Assembly: GCA_050084515.1 (NCBI GenBank)
Contig: CM114271.1
Span: 32,550,001 to 32,614,000 of the forward strand
Direction of reading: 5' to 3'
DNA: 64,000 nucleotides
DNA from: Blasia pusilla
Taxonomy: Eukaryota; Marchantiophyta; Marchantiopsida; Blasiales
Shown: positions 21,029-32,560 of the stretch, piece by piece
Layout of the letters: each line of letters opens with the position of its first letter
How positions within the stretch are numbered: position 1 is the first letter of the stretch
Notes under the pieces: generated by a model
What the model saw: only the letters and a program-made list of their open reading frames with translations
What the model was told of the DNA's origin: nothing
Databases searched by the model: none
Made by a program: the position numbers and the translations under genes

Positions 21029-22226
21029 AGGGGCAATACAAACCAAAACTCCTCAAAGGGTGGAACATTGGATGCATAATAGTTGCAACTCCAAGCTGAG
21101 CAATGAATAGAGGTTGCACAAGATGCAAATGGGGGCGTGGTGTCAAGTTGATAGATGGAGTTGCACAGACAAGGGGATTTGTAAACGGGGTCATATGAGC
21201 CTAGAGTTGGGTTTGCTATGGGAGCTAGGGGGAGGCAAATATAGGTTGATGGAGCCTCTTTATGTGGGTAAGCTCGATGGATTCCATAAAGCCAAGTACG
21301 TGAGTGCAAGCTTATAGGAGATGCAGGTATGTAGTCCGCATGGGTATAGTCGTGGTGAGTTGTAAGGGGTAGGTACAATCATGTGGATCTACGTAGTCAT
21401 AGATCGCTGTAAGGAATAAGTATACAATAAAAAAGGAGTGATGGGGCATGGACAGAGTGAGGATGTTGAGGGGGTGTGTACACGTAGTCATAGTGATAAG
21501 AAGGTACAACCTTGAGTAGGAAGTAGAGGTACACCAAGTATGGTTTGTGTAGGGGGTGCAAGTCTAATGGAGTAGTTGAATATCGTTGATCGTGATGGCA
21601 TGGCTGCACAACCTAGTTCGGCATTGCAACGAGGTTCCAGGGCTAAGTGAGTACCGCGAATGTGGTAGGGGTTTCCAACTTGGTTTTTTACCAACCTACC
21701 CAAAATATTTTGGCATAACATTTTCGGTCATGTTGGGACTTACCTACGTGGTCCAACTTGTGAGGTTGTCATCGATGGTGAGAAGTTTTTGGGCATTTTT
21801 TTTGAAAAGAAATTTTACGTATGATTGTCTTATCAAGATACTAGGTGTGTGTCATGTGCAAGAGTCAGTCGCTCCAAGATGTACCAACCCACCCAAAGTT
21901 TTTGATTGAGTGTTGAGTTTCTAATACATTGTAGACATATATCAAGATGAGTTATCCGCACCCATGATCCACGACAAAGTGGTAGAGGTGGTGACACACA
22001 TTTAGATCCTAATAGGTAGTACACATTTACAAATAGGAGATTCAACAAGGTTGTTATGCTACGAAAGTTTTTGCATTGTATAGAGCAATTATTTTTATCT
22101 TACAGAGGAGCAGTGGTGTGCTTGTTTAGATTGGATGGTCAATAGGTTACCCCAAGAGGGGTCTTGTTATGACTTGATGTTCTTGCTAGCTTAGGTGAGA
22201 TAATATGAGAGGCTTAGGGAGAACAC
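21029..22226. other. Spacer between copies 2 and 3
   Basis: About 1.2 kb with no recognised gene. A 107-codon frame (21586-21909) is unrecognised. Together with 31956-32560 it may be the sequence into which copy 3 inserted. Confidence 0.45.
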
Positions 22227-22332
22227 TGTCGTGCGAATCCACATCGTCATACAACATACATCGCTGACATACCATACGCACATACATACATAACATAGAC
22301 GAGAGTATCCACAAACGCAAGTGTACCACAAC
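22227..22332 (-). repeat. Terminal repeat B2, copy 3
   Basis: About 106 bp, repeated at 22699-22809. In element sense it runs from GTTGTGGTACACTTGCG to TTCGCACGACA and forms the right end of the element. Confidence 0.88.
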
Positions 22333-22697
22333 TGAAATCCGTGAAAGACCTACTGTCATAAAACACGTTTACAATCACATACAATCGAGCCAAACCCACT
22401 CCACGATGGGAGAATCCAGGTTAAGCTTGGAAACACCATAGCCAAGAGCTCTACTCACTACCAAGGCTAACTCCCAACGAATAACAGGCTCAACTCAAAG
22501 AATGATCGTTCTTTGAGGGCAAGCCACCTTATATCCTCCAACCTAAGAGCGGGCCCTACTAGGAAAGTCACCCCAAGTGAGTAACCCCAACCCTATGTAT
22601 GGAACCACATCTCTACCAAGCCACTATGATCCTACATAAGGAATGGCCTCTACCAAAGACACCATACTCTACGACATAATCCGTATGGTCATGACAA
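22333..22697 (-). repeat. Internal repeat A2, copy 3
   Basis: A 365-bp stretch that matches A1 at 31587-31957 with few differences. In sense it starts TTGTCATGACCATACGG and ends CACGGATTTCA. It differs in sequence from the A repeats of copies 2 and 4. Confidence 0.9.
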
Positions 22698-22698
22698 T

Positions 22699-22809
22699 TT
22701 GTCGTCGTGCGAATCCACATCGTCATACAACATACATCGCTGACATACCATACACACATACATACATAACATAGACGAGAGTATCCACAAACGCAAGTGT
22801 ACCACAACT
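22699..22809 (-). repeat. Internal repeat B1, copy 3
   Basis: A near-identical copy of B2, located in sense between the tract TTAGGGGGGCGAG and A2. The last bases (ACGACGACAAA) link directly to the A2 start. Confidence 0.88.
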
Positions 22810-22980
22810 CGCCCCCCTAACTGGCGGTTAGGTCCCTCTAACTCCCAGGTAGCCCTATACATCTACTACATGCTATACACCTTCTTGGGTGCCGAATCAG
22901 AAGGCCGGGTGCTAGGTTGCCCCATCGTTAGTCGCACATCTGTAATCCATATCATGCAAAGATCAAGTCATCTACCTCTC

Positions 22981-23121
22981 TTAAGTACATCGAGGACAAA
23001 CCCACCTTCCAGTAGGAACAACATCCAAACGTGGAGTCAAACACATCATGTGCCAACCCCTAGAACACCGATCACACACCAACATACGGGCTGCGTTACC
23101 AGCAGACCCACACAACATGCA
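22981..23121 (-). pseudogene. PHD finger, copy 3 C-terminus (intact motif)
   Basis: The best-kept finger of the family. C-M-L-C, then MLVCDRCSRGWHMMC, then GRWVCPRC give all eight C4HC3 zinc ligands with the Trp two residues before the last Cys pair. It is in frame with the integrase tail DGVVWKDHVRNCAPCHL. PHD fingers bind histone H3 tails. The stop follows CPRCT. Confidence 0.88.
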
Positions 23122-24320
23122 GCTAAAGCTAGCACGTATCATGGCTAAGCTTGGGTCAACAGTACCATCCACATTTGGAAGATGACATGGCGCACAATTA
23201 CGCACATGGTCCTTCCAAACAACTCCATCACGACCCTCCAACATGAGAACTCCGAAGCTAACACCTCACGCACTTGTAAAATAGTGCGGCTGCCGTCACA
23301 TCCAACGCGTTGTCGGGCAATCTGCTGCAAATAGACATAGTCCCCACATGGAACCTACGAATCGATGGTCGATAACCTCCACCCGAATGGTTGCATACCG
23401 CAACGTATCCCTGTGTTGAGCAATGGCAAGATTCTCAAAGGTGTTGGCATAACTCTCCGAAAAGAGCTCCCGCACGAGAACACACCCTCATCCACATCTC
23501 TCGGGTCATCAAGGTTCACCACCTCACTAGACTCCCGACGCAATTCGCTTTGGCAAGTCCGGATCTCGGCCGTATAATGTAAAAATAAGGTGAGAAGGAA
23601 GCCAAGGATGCTTGGCGATCGAACCTATACCCCATGGCTAACCATGGCAACCGAATATCCCAATCTCCAAGATGCCCCTTCAGAGGCCATACTTGCGCAA
23701 TGCCCTCTTCACCGCCTGAACCACACGCCAGCCAAACCATCCGCCTCTAGATGATCTCGAGACGTGGTCCGATGATCAATCAACGCTTGTCACACAAGAC
23801 TTGAAACTCATCCGAAACTCTGACCTTGTCGGTCAAGACTTCAGTGGTGCACCAAAATGACTAAGCACTCTATCCGAAACGCATACGCCGTTCCTCACTC
23901 GCCTTGTCCGGTAATGCCACCAACTCAATCCACTTGAGAAGTGCTCCACCATCACCAACACATATCGATGATGTCGAAATACCAACGGTAACGGTCCCGC
24001 AAAGTCCACACTCCAACGGTAACCCAACCCCATAATAGGCAAGGGGTGTAATTGTGGTGTAGGGGCATTAAATGATGCCCTCACCCGGTCACAAACCATA
24101 CAACGTGACACCAACTGCTGCACCTGAGTATGCATGCCACGCCACCAATATAGGCCAAGGAGTAAGCTATACGACGCTTTACCCCAAAATGTCCCAACTC
24201 CTCATGGGCATGTCGCACAATGCGCTCTCTCGAGCCAAATGTGGCACTACTCGTACTCTACCATCCTCCCACACGCGGAGAATATGTGTTCCCTCCAATC
24301 GATACCTCTTAGCACGTTGA
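23122..24320 (-). pseudogene. Integrase, copy 3
   Basis: Fragments appear in order. They are RDRVLQRAKRYRLEGTHILR, then the CxxC half of the finger in VQQLVSRCMVCDRV, the core GYRWSVDFAGPLPL and FGAPLKS near the second Asp site, then WDIRLPWLAMGYRF and the tail MLEGRDGVVWKDHV. At least four frameshifts break it. The His half near 24200 is shifted. Confidence 0.8.
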
Positions 24321-24479
24321 AGAACACGGTCTCGCTCCTTGGCACTCACTATGCTTGGCACCCTACTGGTCCGTAGGAACTCCAACACCAACGCATCATC
24401 ATGAATATCACGTTGATCCGTACCACCATCTCCAACCTTAGGATCTCAAGGTGGCCATCTACCCTCGACTAGAGTAAGA

Positions 24480-24945
24480 TATCATGTGGTCCTCCATACT
24501 AGAGTCCACCTAACCAACATAAAAAGGCGGATGCATGCCAACCTGGCACCATCTCCTCATCAACCTCGCCATGCCATCTAGCCCCTATTGTATCCTCTTG
24601 GCTAGTACATGGGTTCCTACTCAACCCATCAAAGCATCAAGGTTGGCAACCCAAGTCTATGTACCACCCGGAAGTCATACTCTGTAAGATAAGAGCCCAC
24701 CGTGCAAGCTTCCTGTAAGCTTGTCCGACTCCATCAACCACTTGAGCGGTTGGTGATCGAATAAGGGTAAACGGGTGCCAAACAAGTAACACCTAAAGTG
24801 TGCCATGACCCACACTCTTGCCAAGCACTCTCCCTCATATGAACTATAGCGCGACTCACTGCATTATTCGAACGACTTGCATAGGCCACCACAAACTCCA
24901 TGTGCTCATCATCATGTTGTGTCAACACCGCTCCAAGTCCCAACC
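24480..24945 (-). pseudogene. RNase H, copy 3
   Basis: The frame MGLGAVLTQHDDEHMEFVVA and then YASRSNNA marks the start of the domain. Later blocks are frame-shifted. It directly follows the reverse transcriptase connection region. Confidence 0.75.
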
Positions 24946-25960
24946 TACTCCAATCAGTGTGTCATCTGGAAATGGGCGCCCTCTCATAGGTCTCCTCAAG
25001 ATAGGCGCCGCCACCAACTGGGCCTTAAGCTCCACAAAGCTCTCTCTGATCATCTCCCAGTGCCACTCTTGATCTGGTTTCAGCAATTGATTCAAAGGCT
25101 TTGCCATAGCACTAAATCCCTTCACATACCTCCGATAGTAGTTCGCCAATCCCATGAATGCTCGAACTCTACTCACATCTACCGGACGCGGAATAAGTGC
25201 AATAGCCTCCACCTTTGCTTCTTTGAACTCCCAAACCACTGGATAGATTACATGACCCAAGTACTCAACATCCTCATGGAAGAACTTACACTTACTTGGA
25301 TGCAAACGTAGACCATGAGCTTTCAACCGCTCAAACACCATCTGCAAATGTATCTGATGCTCCTCCACCGTGTTACTGAACACCAAGATATCATCAATGT
25401 AACACGGAACAAAATCCAACACCGCTAGGATCCTATCCATCACTCTTTGAAACTCGGCAGATGCATTCTTCAACCCAAAGGGTAAGAATTTCCACCGGTA
25501 CAAACAATCCTTGCCATGAGAGTTGACACCCCAAAATGTTGTCTTGGCCTTGTCACTCTCCCGAATCGGCAATTGATGGTATCTGCCGAAGATCCAAATC
25601 TGAAAATCTTTGCATGTCCCACCACATCAAAGATCTCCTCAGGTGTAGGCATGGCATACCTATCGGCCTTGGTTTGCCGATTGATAGGACGGTAATCTCC
25701 ACACATCCGCCTATCCGTGTAGTTGCCATGCATATCCTTTTTAGAGCATGACAGTGGGCGATGCATACTCTCCATGCAACAACTCCACTAATCCAGCCTC
25801 CAAAGGTCCAACGTCCTACTCTGAATCAAGTCCCTCTCCATATCACTATATCGGTAGGGACGACGGAAGATTGGCGTATCACTAGCCAAATCAATCCGTA
25901 TACCGGTCCAACCAGAGAACCCAACTCCTTCATGCTAAAGGCAAAACAACTCCTATGAGC
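24946..25960 (-). pseudogene. Reverse transcriptase, copy 3 (YIDD intact)
   Basis: A 216-codon open frame (25572-24922) holds TTFWGVNSHGKDCLYRWKFL, PFGLKNASAEF, the intact catalytic box in VPCYIDDILVFSNTVEEH, GHVIYPVVWEF and MGLANYYRRYVKGF. The N-terminal part (NYTDRRMCGDYRPIN) lies in another frame (25775-25470). It is the only copy here with an undamaged palm box. Confidence 0.88.
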
Positions 25961-26339
25961 ACGTAGGAACTGTGTCAGCGTCGTTTCTCACCTCCCGTAA
26001 GCTTGGGCCCAAGTAATGGCTCCCAAGTCTCCTCCTTTGGCACACTAGAGGGAGAGGACGATGCCATTGGTCGCACGCAACCCCCTCACAAGATGGTACA
26101 CCCTTAGCTACACCATGATCTCGAGCAAATAACTCCTCCACCAAAGATGAGCAACCAACTCCACATGCCCGGCCATTACATCCCATCTACTCCAAGGATG
26201 CAAAATACTACTCTCCTCGCTTGACCGATGCCTCTACCGTCCCGGTAGCCATCGAGCTTATTACAAGGGGTGGAAGACCCACAGACATAGTCCGAAGTCG
26301 ACACCGCTCGCCATACCAAGACTCAAAATCCAAGTCAAA

Positions 26340-27293
26340 CACCCAGGTCCATGGCCTGACCCAACACATGACGTCATGAAGCCTCGTAAATAGAAGCAAA
26401 TTTGTCACACCAATAGCAAATCCCATCATGACGCTCTCTCTCATCAGCGTTAGGCTCACCAACGCCGCACATGAGAATCCCATACAAGCCGCGACCACCT
26501 TCCTCGTAGGCATGTGACGAGGGAAAACTCACAAATGTGGGTAGTGCCATCCTAGGTGGCCCACACGGTTCACCAACGCCATGGGTGACCGATCAATAAC
26601 CCTCACCACTTGAGAAAGTCCCAATATTCAAGATACTATCCTTTGTGAAGGCGAGGATCATTGCCTTTGACGCCTCATATGCTCGACGTAGAACCTCCTA
26701 GGCAACAAGTTTGTCCACCACAAGCGTGGGCGATGTGCACGCTGAGCCAACTCCAGCATCCAACAACACCGCTGGTCCAATCCAAGACCGCACTCATGAA
26801 CACTCGCCATCATCCGGTTCGAGTGTCACCCAACAATGGAACATTCTCCAAAATGTAAGCTAGAGTACGTGCTCGATGAACTGAAGATGTCGTAACACCT
26901 GTAACATCTCCCAAAACAATCGAGACCTAGGGTCATGTAATCCCTCACCACGACCAGCATGTGTATGACCCTGACATGGCCATCTAGCAATCACCAAATC
27001 CACAGGACCAACCCTCTCAAGGTCCTGTGCCCCCAACAATGCAATGTGTGATGGTAAAGCACGCTGGTACCCACGAATAGCGATGGCGGCAACAACTCAG
27101 ATATCTCCGCATCAATCGACCAATATGTCGGGATGAGACTCTGGGCCGTCTCATCTCGCTCCACATACACGTATCTCCGCATAGGAATACCGGCCTGCAA
27201 CACTGCCGCCAAACCAGTGCTAATCCCACCAAAGAGATCTAACACACAAATGCCCTCCAGCAGATATTGCCATACAATGGGTGTAGTATCCAA
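26340..27293 (-). pseudogene. DNMT3-like cytosine-5 methyltransferase, copy 3
   Basis: The frame from 27293 opens MDTTPIVW, then motif I CVLDLFGGISTGLAAVLQAG and then RYVYVERDE. After a frameshift, motif IV reads WPCQGH, with the catalytic Cys at 26974-26976 and Pro at 26977-26979. RSRLFWEMLQVLR follows. Motifs IX and X survive as EPNADERERH and RHVLGQAMD near 26430-26360. The ENV and RxR blocks are damaged. It confirms that the ancestral motif IV was PCQ. Confidence 0.83.
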
Positions 27294-27649
27294 AGGGAAT
27301 AACCCAACTGGGCCAGAAGTAGGAGTCCGCCGTGGGGCCTCCTCTTCCTCGTGAGGTATAACAACCTCACACCAAGCCTCCTCGCACTAGGCGACGCCTC
27401 TGCCGTAGTGCACCGCTTGAACTCCAAAGTGGCACATCCAACGATGAGGATGCCACCTTTGCTGCAAAAAAATAGGGACCTCCTCTACCTCCTCATGCGC
27501 AGGAGAATCCATAGCGAAACATTACCCTCCAAAAGTCTCCTGCCAAGTGACTACTCCACTAAAACCACCACGATGCTAACACTGTTGGGGAAGACCTCTG
27601 GTCGAGCCCCGTAAATAAATCTCATAGGAACTTGGCTCATACGTCCATC

Positions 27650-28060
27650 CCGGACTGCCAACCAGGTCTCAGAAGAAGATTTGTCTCGACCCAAGTAATC
27701 CATCTGAAAACCCATCGGTACACATCGCTCCTCCAACTAGTACATCATACGACTCGCCGATGTGACTACATGCAGATACTCCCAACCGGAGCTATCGGGT
27801 CGCATGATCTGGTCTCAACTGTACAGAAAACTTTTCCCGTGTCATGAATTGAGACCTATCATTGGCTCCTCCAAGTGATGTTTGAATGGAATGGGCAAGG
27901 CTCAAGCTCGACCTCGAATACCCAAACCAATACATGCCGCCTTTCCCAACATCAAGGTTGGGCACCGAGTCTAACAAGACTCTATCTGGTCTATACACAT
28001 CTGTAGGACTCACCAATCGGAAGATCCACTCCGGTTGTCCAACATACATACACCAGTGTA
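27650..28060 (-). pseudogene. Protease, copy 3 (degenerate)
   Basis: The block PDRVLLDSVPNLDVGK corresponds to QRVLLDSGAQPLMLGK, with DSGA lost. A later VPMGFQMDYLG matches the end of the fold. It lies between gag and the methyltransferase, as in the other copies. Confidence 0.6.
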
Positions 28061-28559
28061 GCCTCTCACGATCAATGGTGGCCGGGTGGTAATGCATCCA
28101 TCTTCGCCGCCGTCGCCAAGTATCACCGGGTACTCAATGCTACTTGACATAGAGGGTCGCTCCACCGCAACACCCTCATCCACCTCAACACGTAGCAAGA
28201 ATAACACCCCACGTTCACACAACGTGGTCGCTAATCAAATACAAGAGCTAAGTCAACTCCTAAAGCCATCAGCTCCGTGGCCGAAAACAATGGGGATCCC
28301 AACACTGAAGTTGCCATCCGCAATACTGCATTGGATGTTGCATCCGTGTCTACTACACGCGATGTAGATGCCTCAGTCCCCACTGTCGGCTCAATAGGCT
28401 GCGTAGGAACCATGGATGGAGTCCTAAGCACCTCAAACAACAAGAATGATTGGGGAAGCCTAGCATGCCTCCCAGCCTCACCCCTCTATGGGTCCAACTC
28501 CACAGTAGCACCACGTGGCTCTGACGCTCGAGTGGCTCCTCTCAGAATCGCACTGATGG

Positions 28560-29906
28560 TGATCCTCAACTTTGTCTTGCACTCGCCATATAAGAGAGAT
28601 CATCCCTCCATAAGAGGTGGAAGCCCCTGCTCCCGAACTCCGATCTATCTTTGGATACCACCATAGTAGCCAACTTCTGCTCCAACTGCTCAATCCTGGC
28701 AGCCATAGCTGACTCTGTCGTAGTGGTAGGGGTAGCCACCGTAGGCTCTCCAACCACTGGTCCACCTCTACCACCCCTACCACCTCTACCACCTCGGCCT
28801 CTCGGAGCTACTCCACCACGGCCACGGCCTGATCTCAACTCTGGATGAAGATCAAAGCAACGCTCTCGAGGATGACCTAGTCTCCCCGCAATGATCACAC
28901 TGAGTTGGGGCCGACGAGGCCCATCCTCCAAAGTCCGTCTCCCATCCTCTTGGGGACAAAACTTCCTAACATGATCACCTCCACATGTCCAACATGATTG
29001 TCCTCTTTGCGGGGCAGCAAATGAAGGCAATGGTCTCTGCACAAATGTCCTCTAGGACTTGACTAAGGTCGCGTGTACCCCACGACTCCCACTACTACTA
29101 CCACCACCACTACTACGAGACTGTGAGGTGGGCGGCTGAACAACACGAAGTAGTAGTTGTATCCCTCTTGAATGCGGATGTCATCACTCTCTCCTTCACC
29201 ATGTTAAGCTCAATCTTCTCAGATAAAGCAAACACATGGGTCAATGTGGGTGAATCATCACTCATAAGAGTAGCATCACGTACCCTACTGGCGCAAATCT
29301 CGCCCAAGATCCCTAACAAAACTAGACGCTGATCCTCAATCACACCCTAGGTAATCGAAATCAAGCATCGTGATACGAGTGTATGCCTCACTTAAGACTC
29401 TCACCGTCTTTCGCTCAAAGTCCTGAAGATTCCTCAACTTCTCCGTCTTCACTCCATGATAGTTCTTCTTCAACCTCTTGAAGAACTCTGCAACCGGCTG
29501 AACGATGGTGGGGCACTAGCCCCCACTAGTACCCCACTAGTACCTCCACGGTACCCCCCACTCCGACTGCACTCGTACCACTCAACGTCGGGCCGGGGTG
29601 GCATAGTAGGAGCACTACTACCAATACCACCATGGGTGATAGACACATAGCCAGGAGACCAATATTGTCTCCATGCCTCAATCTCAAAGAACATGGTCCT
29701 TCCTAAACTCATGGTAATCATCCATGGGTGGTCCTTCCAAGTCTTTGAAACAACCCTTCCAAGCCAAGAAGGGTGTAAACAACGCGTGCGTTCCGCAACA
29801 TCTGCATATCACACCACGTATCAAACTCTTGCATGAAGTCCTCCAACTCAATGGTGCCCATCGCACCGAGTATCGTCATGGGCCCTTCATGGCCCCATAT
29901 CCACAT
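28560..29906 (-). pseudogene. Gag, copy 3
   Basis: The frame starts near GAMGTIELEDFMQEFDTW and includes DDSPTLTHVFALSEKIE. A zinc knuckle CWTCGGDHVRKFC follows at about 28998-28960. A second knuckle is split by a frameshift (CDHC, then GHPRERCFDLHPEL). An Arg-Gly-rich stretch (GRGRGGVAPRGRGGRGG) then suggests RNA binding. Confidence 0.8.
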
Positions 29907-31586
29907 CCATGTCCCAAATCAATGGAGCGCAACACTTGATAACAACGTAGAAGACTCGGTGTTTGGAACACCTGGTCCTCCTCTTCATCAACCGTCGGAA
30001 GTGGAAAAGGTAGCCGATACCTAAATCACTCCGTGTGAAACCACCACATCCGCACTACGGTCCCCAACCAGACCACCCGACAAACTCGTGATGACCAACG
30101 CCGATGCCGCACCACCACCAAATTACCCAAGTGACGCCGATGTCGCTCTACTATTGTAGCTCTACTAGCTATGGGTGTAGGCAATCTAACCTCTCATCAC
30201 CACAAGAAGTCTCCCACAGTCTATTGGTCATCACTCCAGCCCCACTATCAGTAGCACACAGGAGTAACACTACTCCGAAATCAACGCGTAAACCCTAACA
30301 ATGGGCGGCAAGCAAGAAGCACGATGGAGGGGATCCAAACACGGAAATCCAACGACAACCCTCCAATCGCAAATGGAAATCAAGGTAACACAATCCACCA
30401 AACGTGGTGCCCCTCGAATCCACAAAACCCACCACACAATTCTAACGCATAATAGCTACTCGCCGGCCTGGTCGATGACATGCTAGTTTAACGCGCAAAG
30501 ACCTGAAAATATCACTGAATGGAGAGGCTACACCGCACTATGCGCTAGAGGTACATCAACCAAAAACCTGAGATGCATAAAGCGCCTAACACATCTCCGA
30601 ACAAAGACCAAATGAGCTACAATAGTCTATGCACCTTTGGCATAGTTAAGAACTCGGCATTAAGCGCCCTCCAGCGAGAATAGCCCAAAGATGGGTGACA
30701 GTTATGCAAAACTCAAATCCCAAATCCTGCAAAAATTTCCTCACGCCCAAGCAAGCAAGCAAGCTTGCTTGCTTGCTCCTTGCTCCTTACTCCGCCTCTC
30801 TCGCCCCGAGCTACCACGAGTTGCCTCGAAGCCTCGAATGCCGAGAAGTGCTCGAGACATGCCCGTTCTCACACGCTCGCCATGCTTCGCTATGGAGAGA
30901 GGTCCAACCAGGGCGCCCCAATGGGATAGGCGTCTCCAACAATGAACGAGTCACCAACCAACCAGCCCCTCCGATCCCGCCCACCATAGCGGACCTTGAG
31001 CTAGTCCGCGAAATTTCGATCAAAATTACTTCACAAATACGTGACCGAAATCAAATCTGTTTCGATCAGAATTCAATTGACCACCATAGCTATCTCTCCA
31101 TAGAAAATCAGCTACAACCGAGCTCAGACTCGAGCTAAAAATCAAACAAACTTGTCTGTCCATACACCTCCGAATCGCAAATCCAAAAGCGCTTCGCCAA
31201 GTTTCATGCACGCAGAAATCCGCAACGCTCCACACACTCGGCAGATAGATTCACGGAGATCACAATATGAGTAGCAACAGAACCTCTCACCCGATCTGGA
31301 TGAACTTCAACACGCTTCGCGACTCCAAGCTCTCCACATCGAAAACCGCCGAACACGACCAGAATCTTCAATGCTTGATAACTTCCAACTCCTCGACGAA
31401 ACCGCGATCTACAGCCGCGTTGAAAGCTCTCAAAAGGCGCTTCTTTCCCAACAAACGCGCACCAGATTCACACCTCCAACATAGGCCACAAGCCACAAAC
31501 ATCCACGGCTGAGTACACAATCGGCCCTAACCAGATCCTCTTGATCTACAATCGAAGCTACTATCGATCTACTCCGGTTCTTTGAG
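29907..31586 (-). other. 5' leader of copy 3
   Basis: No protein family is seen. In sense the leader begins CTCAAAGAACCGG right after A1. I see no TGG-type tRNA primer site at this junction. A 28-bp perfect palindrome lies at 30750-30777. Confidence 0.6.
30750..30777. repeat. 28-bp perfect palindrome in copy 3 leader
   Basis: AAGC-type units run into their own reverse complement around a central AAGCTT (30761-30766), so that 14 bases on each side pair without a loop. Confidence 0.92.
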
Positions 31587-31955
31587 TGAAATCCGTGAAA
31601 GACCTCTTGTCATAAAACACGTTTACAATCACATACAATCGAGCCAAACCCACTCCACGATGGGAGAATCCAGGTCTAAGCTTATGGAAACACCATAGCC
31701 AAGAGCTCTACTCACTACCAAGGCTAACTCCCAACGCACGCACAAAGCTCAACTCAAAGAACTGATGTTCTTTGAGGGCAAGCCACCTTATATCCTCCAA
31801 CCTAAGAGCGGGCCCTACTAGGAAAGTCACCCCCAAGTGAGTAACCCCCAACCCTATGTATGGAACCACATCTCTACCAAGCCACTACGATCCTACATAA
31901 GGAATGGCCTCTACCAGCACACCATACTCTACGACATAATCCGTATGGTCATGAC
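31587..31955 (-). repeat. Left terminal repeat A1, copy 3
   Basis: The partner of A2 at 22333-22697. It begins the element in sense with (TT)GTCATGACC. No B repeat is present beyond it. The flanking AACAC (31956-31960) repeats the left flank 22222-22226. Confidence 0.9.
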
Positions 31956-32199
31956 AACACAAGTGTTTGAATACGTGAGGAAGGGTTGTTGTTACAAGAT
32001 AATCATAAATATAGGAAAGTTGGTTAGGAGTGTGGAAGACTTAAGGTGAGTTTGAGTGCTTGGGCGTATGAGGCGGGATATCATTATGACGTTCAGAAGA
32101 ACGAGGTAGTTCGAGGAGTTGTGAGGGAGTTATATGGAGTGGAGTGAGATATCAATGGATTTCGTCCAGTGGTCGTGGGGTGTATGATGGGATAGTGAG

Positions 32200-32560
32200 A
32201 TCGACTATACCCACACCTTCAAACCAAGAAGTAGAGGGAGATGATGTCATATATGGTAATGAGGTGGTAGAGACCTTTGGTAGTAGACGACCACCTAGTT
32301 TCAACTCAATGGTGAAGTTCATTTGAGAGTTGTGGAATAACTTCCAAGGTGTGCATACTGACAAGCTAAAGAGTACATGATTTTTAGCAGAGATTAAGTG
32401 AGAGTTTGTGTGAGGCATTCATGCACATGCATCGGTTGATCATTGGTAGCTATCCATGGAGTGACAGAGGCCAAAACATTACCTCATTTAAGACATTTGA
32501 GCTTGAGGGATGATCCATACTCGGGAGACGTAAGGTTGGTTGACATGGCTAATATGAGTG
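32200..32560 (+). pseudogene. Gag relic of a related element
   Basis: The frame RRPPSFNSMVKFI, NNFQGVHTDKLKS and then (shifted) HAHASVDHW corresponds to RFNPVVEFFAQLRASYQG and on in copies 2 and 4. It is heavily decayed and older than the other copies. Copy 3 lies immediately to its left. Confidence 0.6.

Larger units (their letters stand above)
22227..31955 (-). mobile_element. Methyltransferase/PHD Ty3-type element, copy 3 (minus strand, diverged subfamily)
   Basis: This is a complete 9.7-kb minus-strand copy with the same gene order as copies 2 and 4 but a different A repeat. In sense it reads A1 (31955-31587), leader, gag, protease, methyltransferase, reverse transcriptase with intact YIDD, RNase H, integrase, PHD finger, B1, A2 and B2. 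AACAC flanks both ends (22222-22226 and 31956-31960), a perfect 5-bp target duplication. The sense ends are GTCATGACC and CGCACGACA. Numerous frameshifts break the proteins. Confidence 0.9.
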
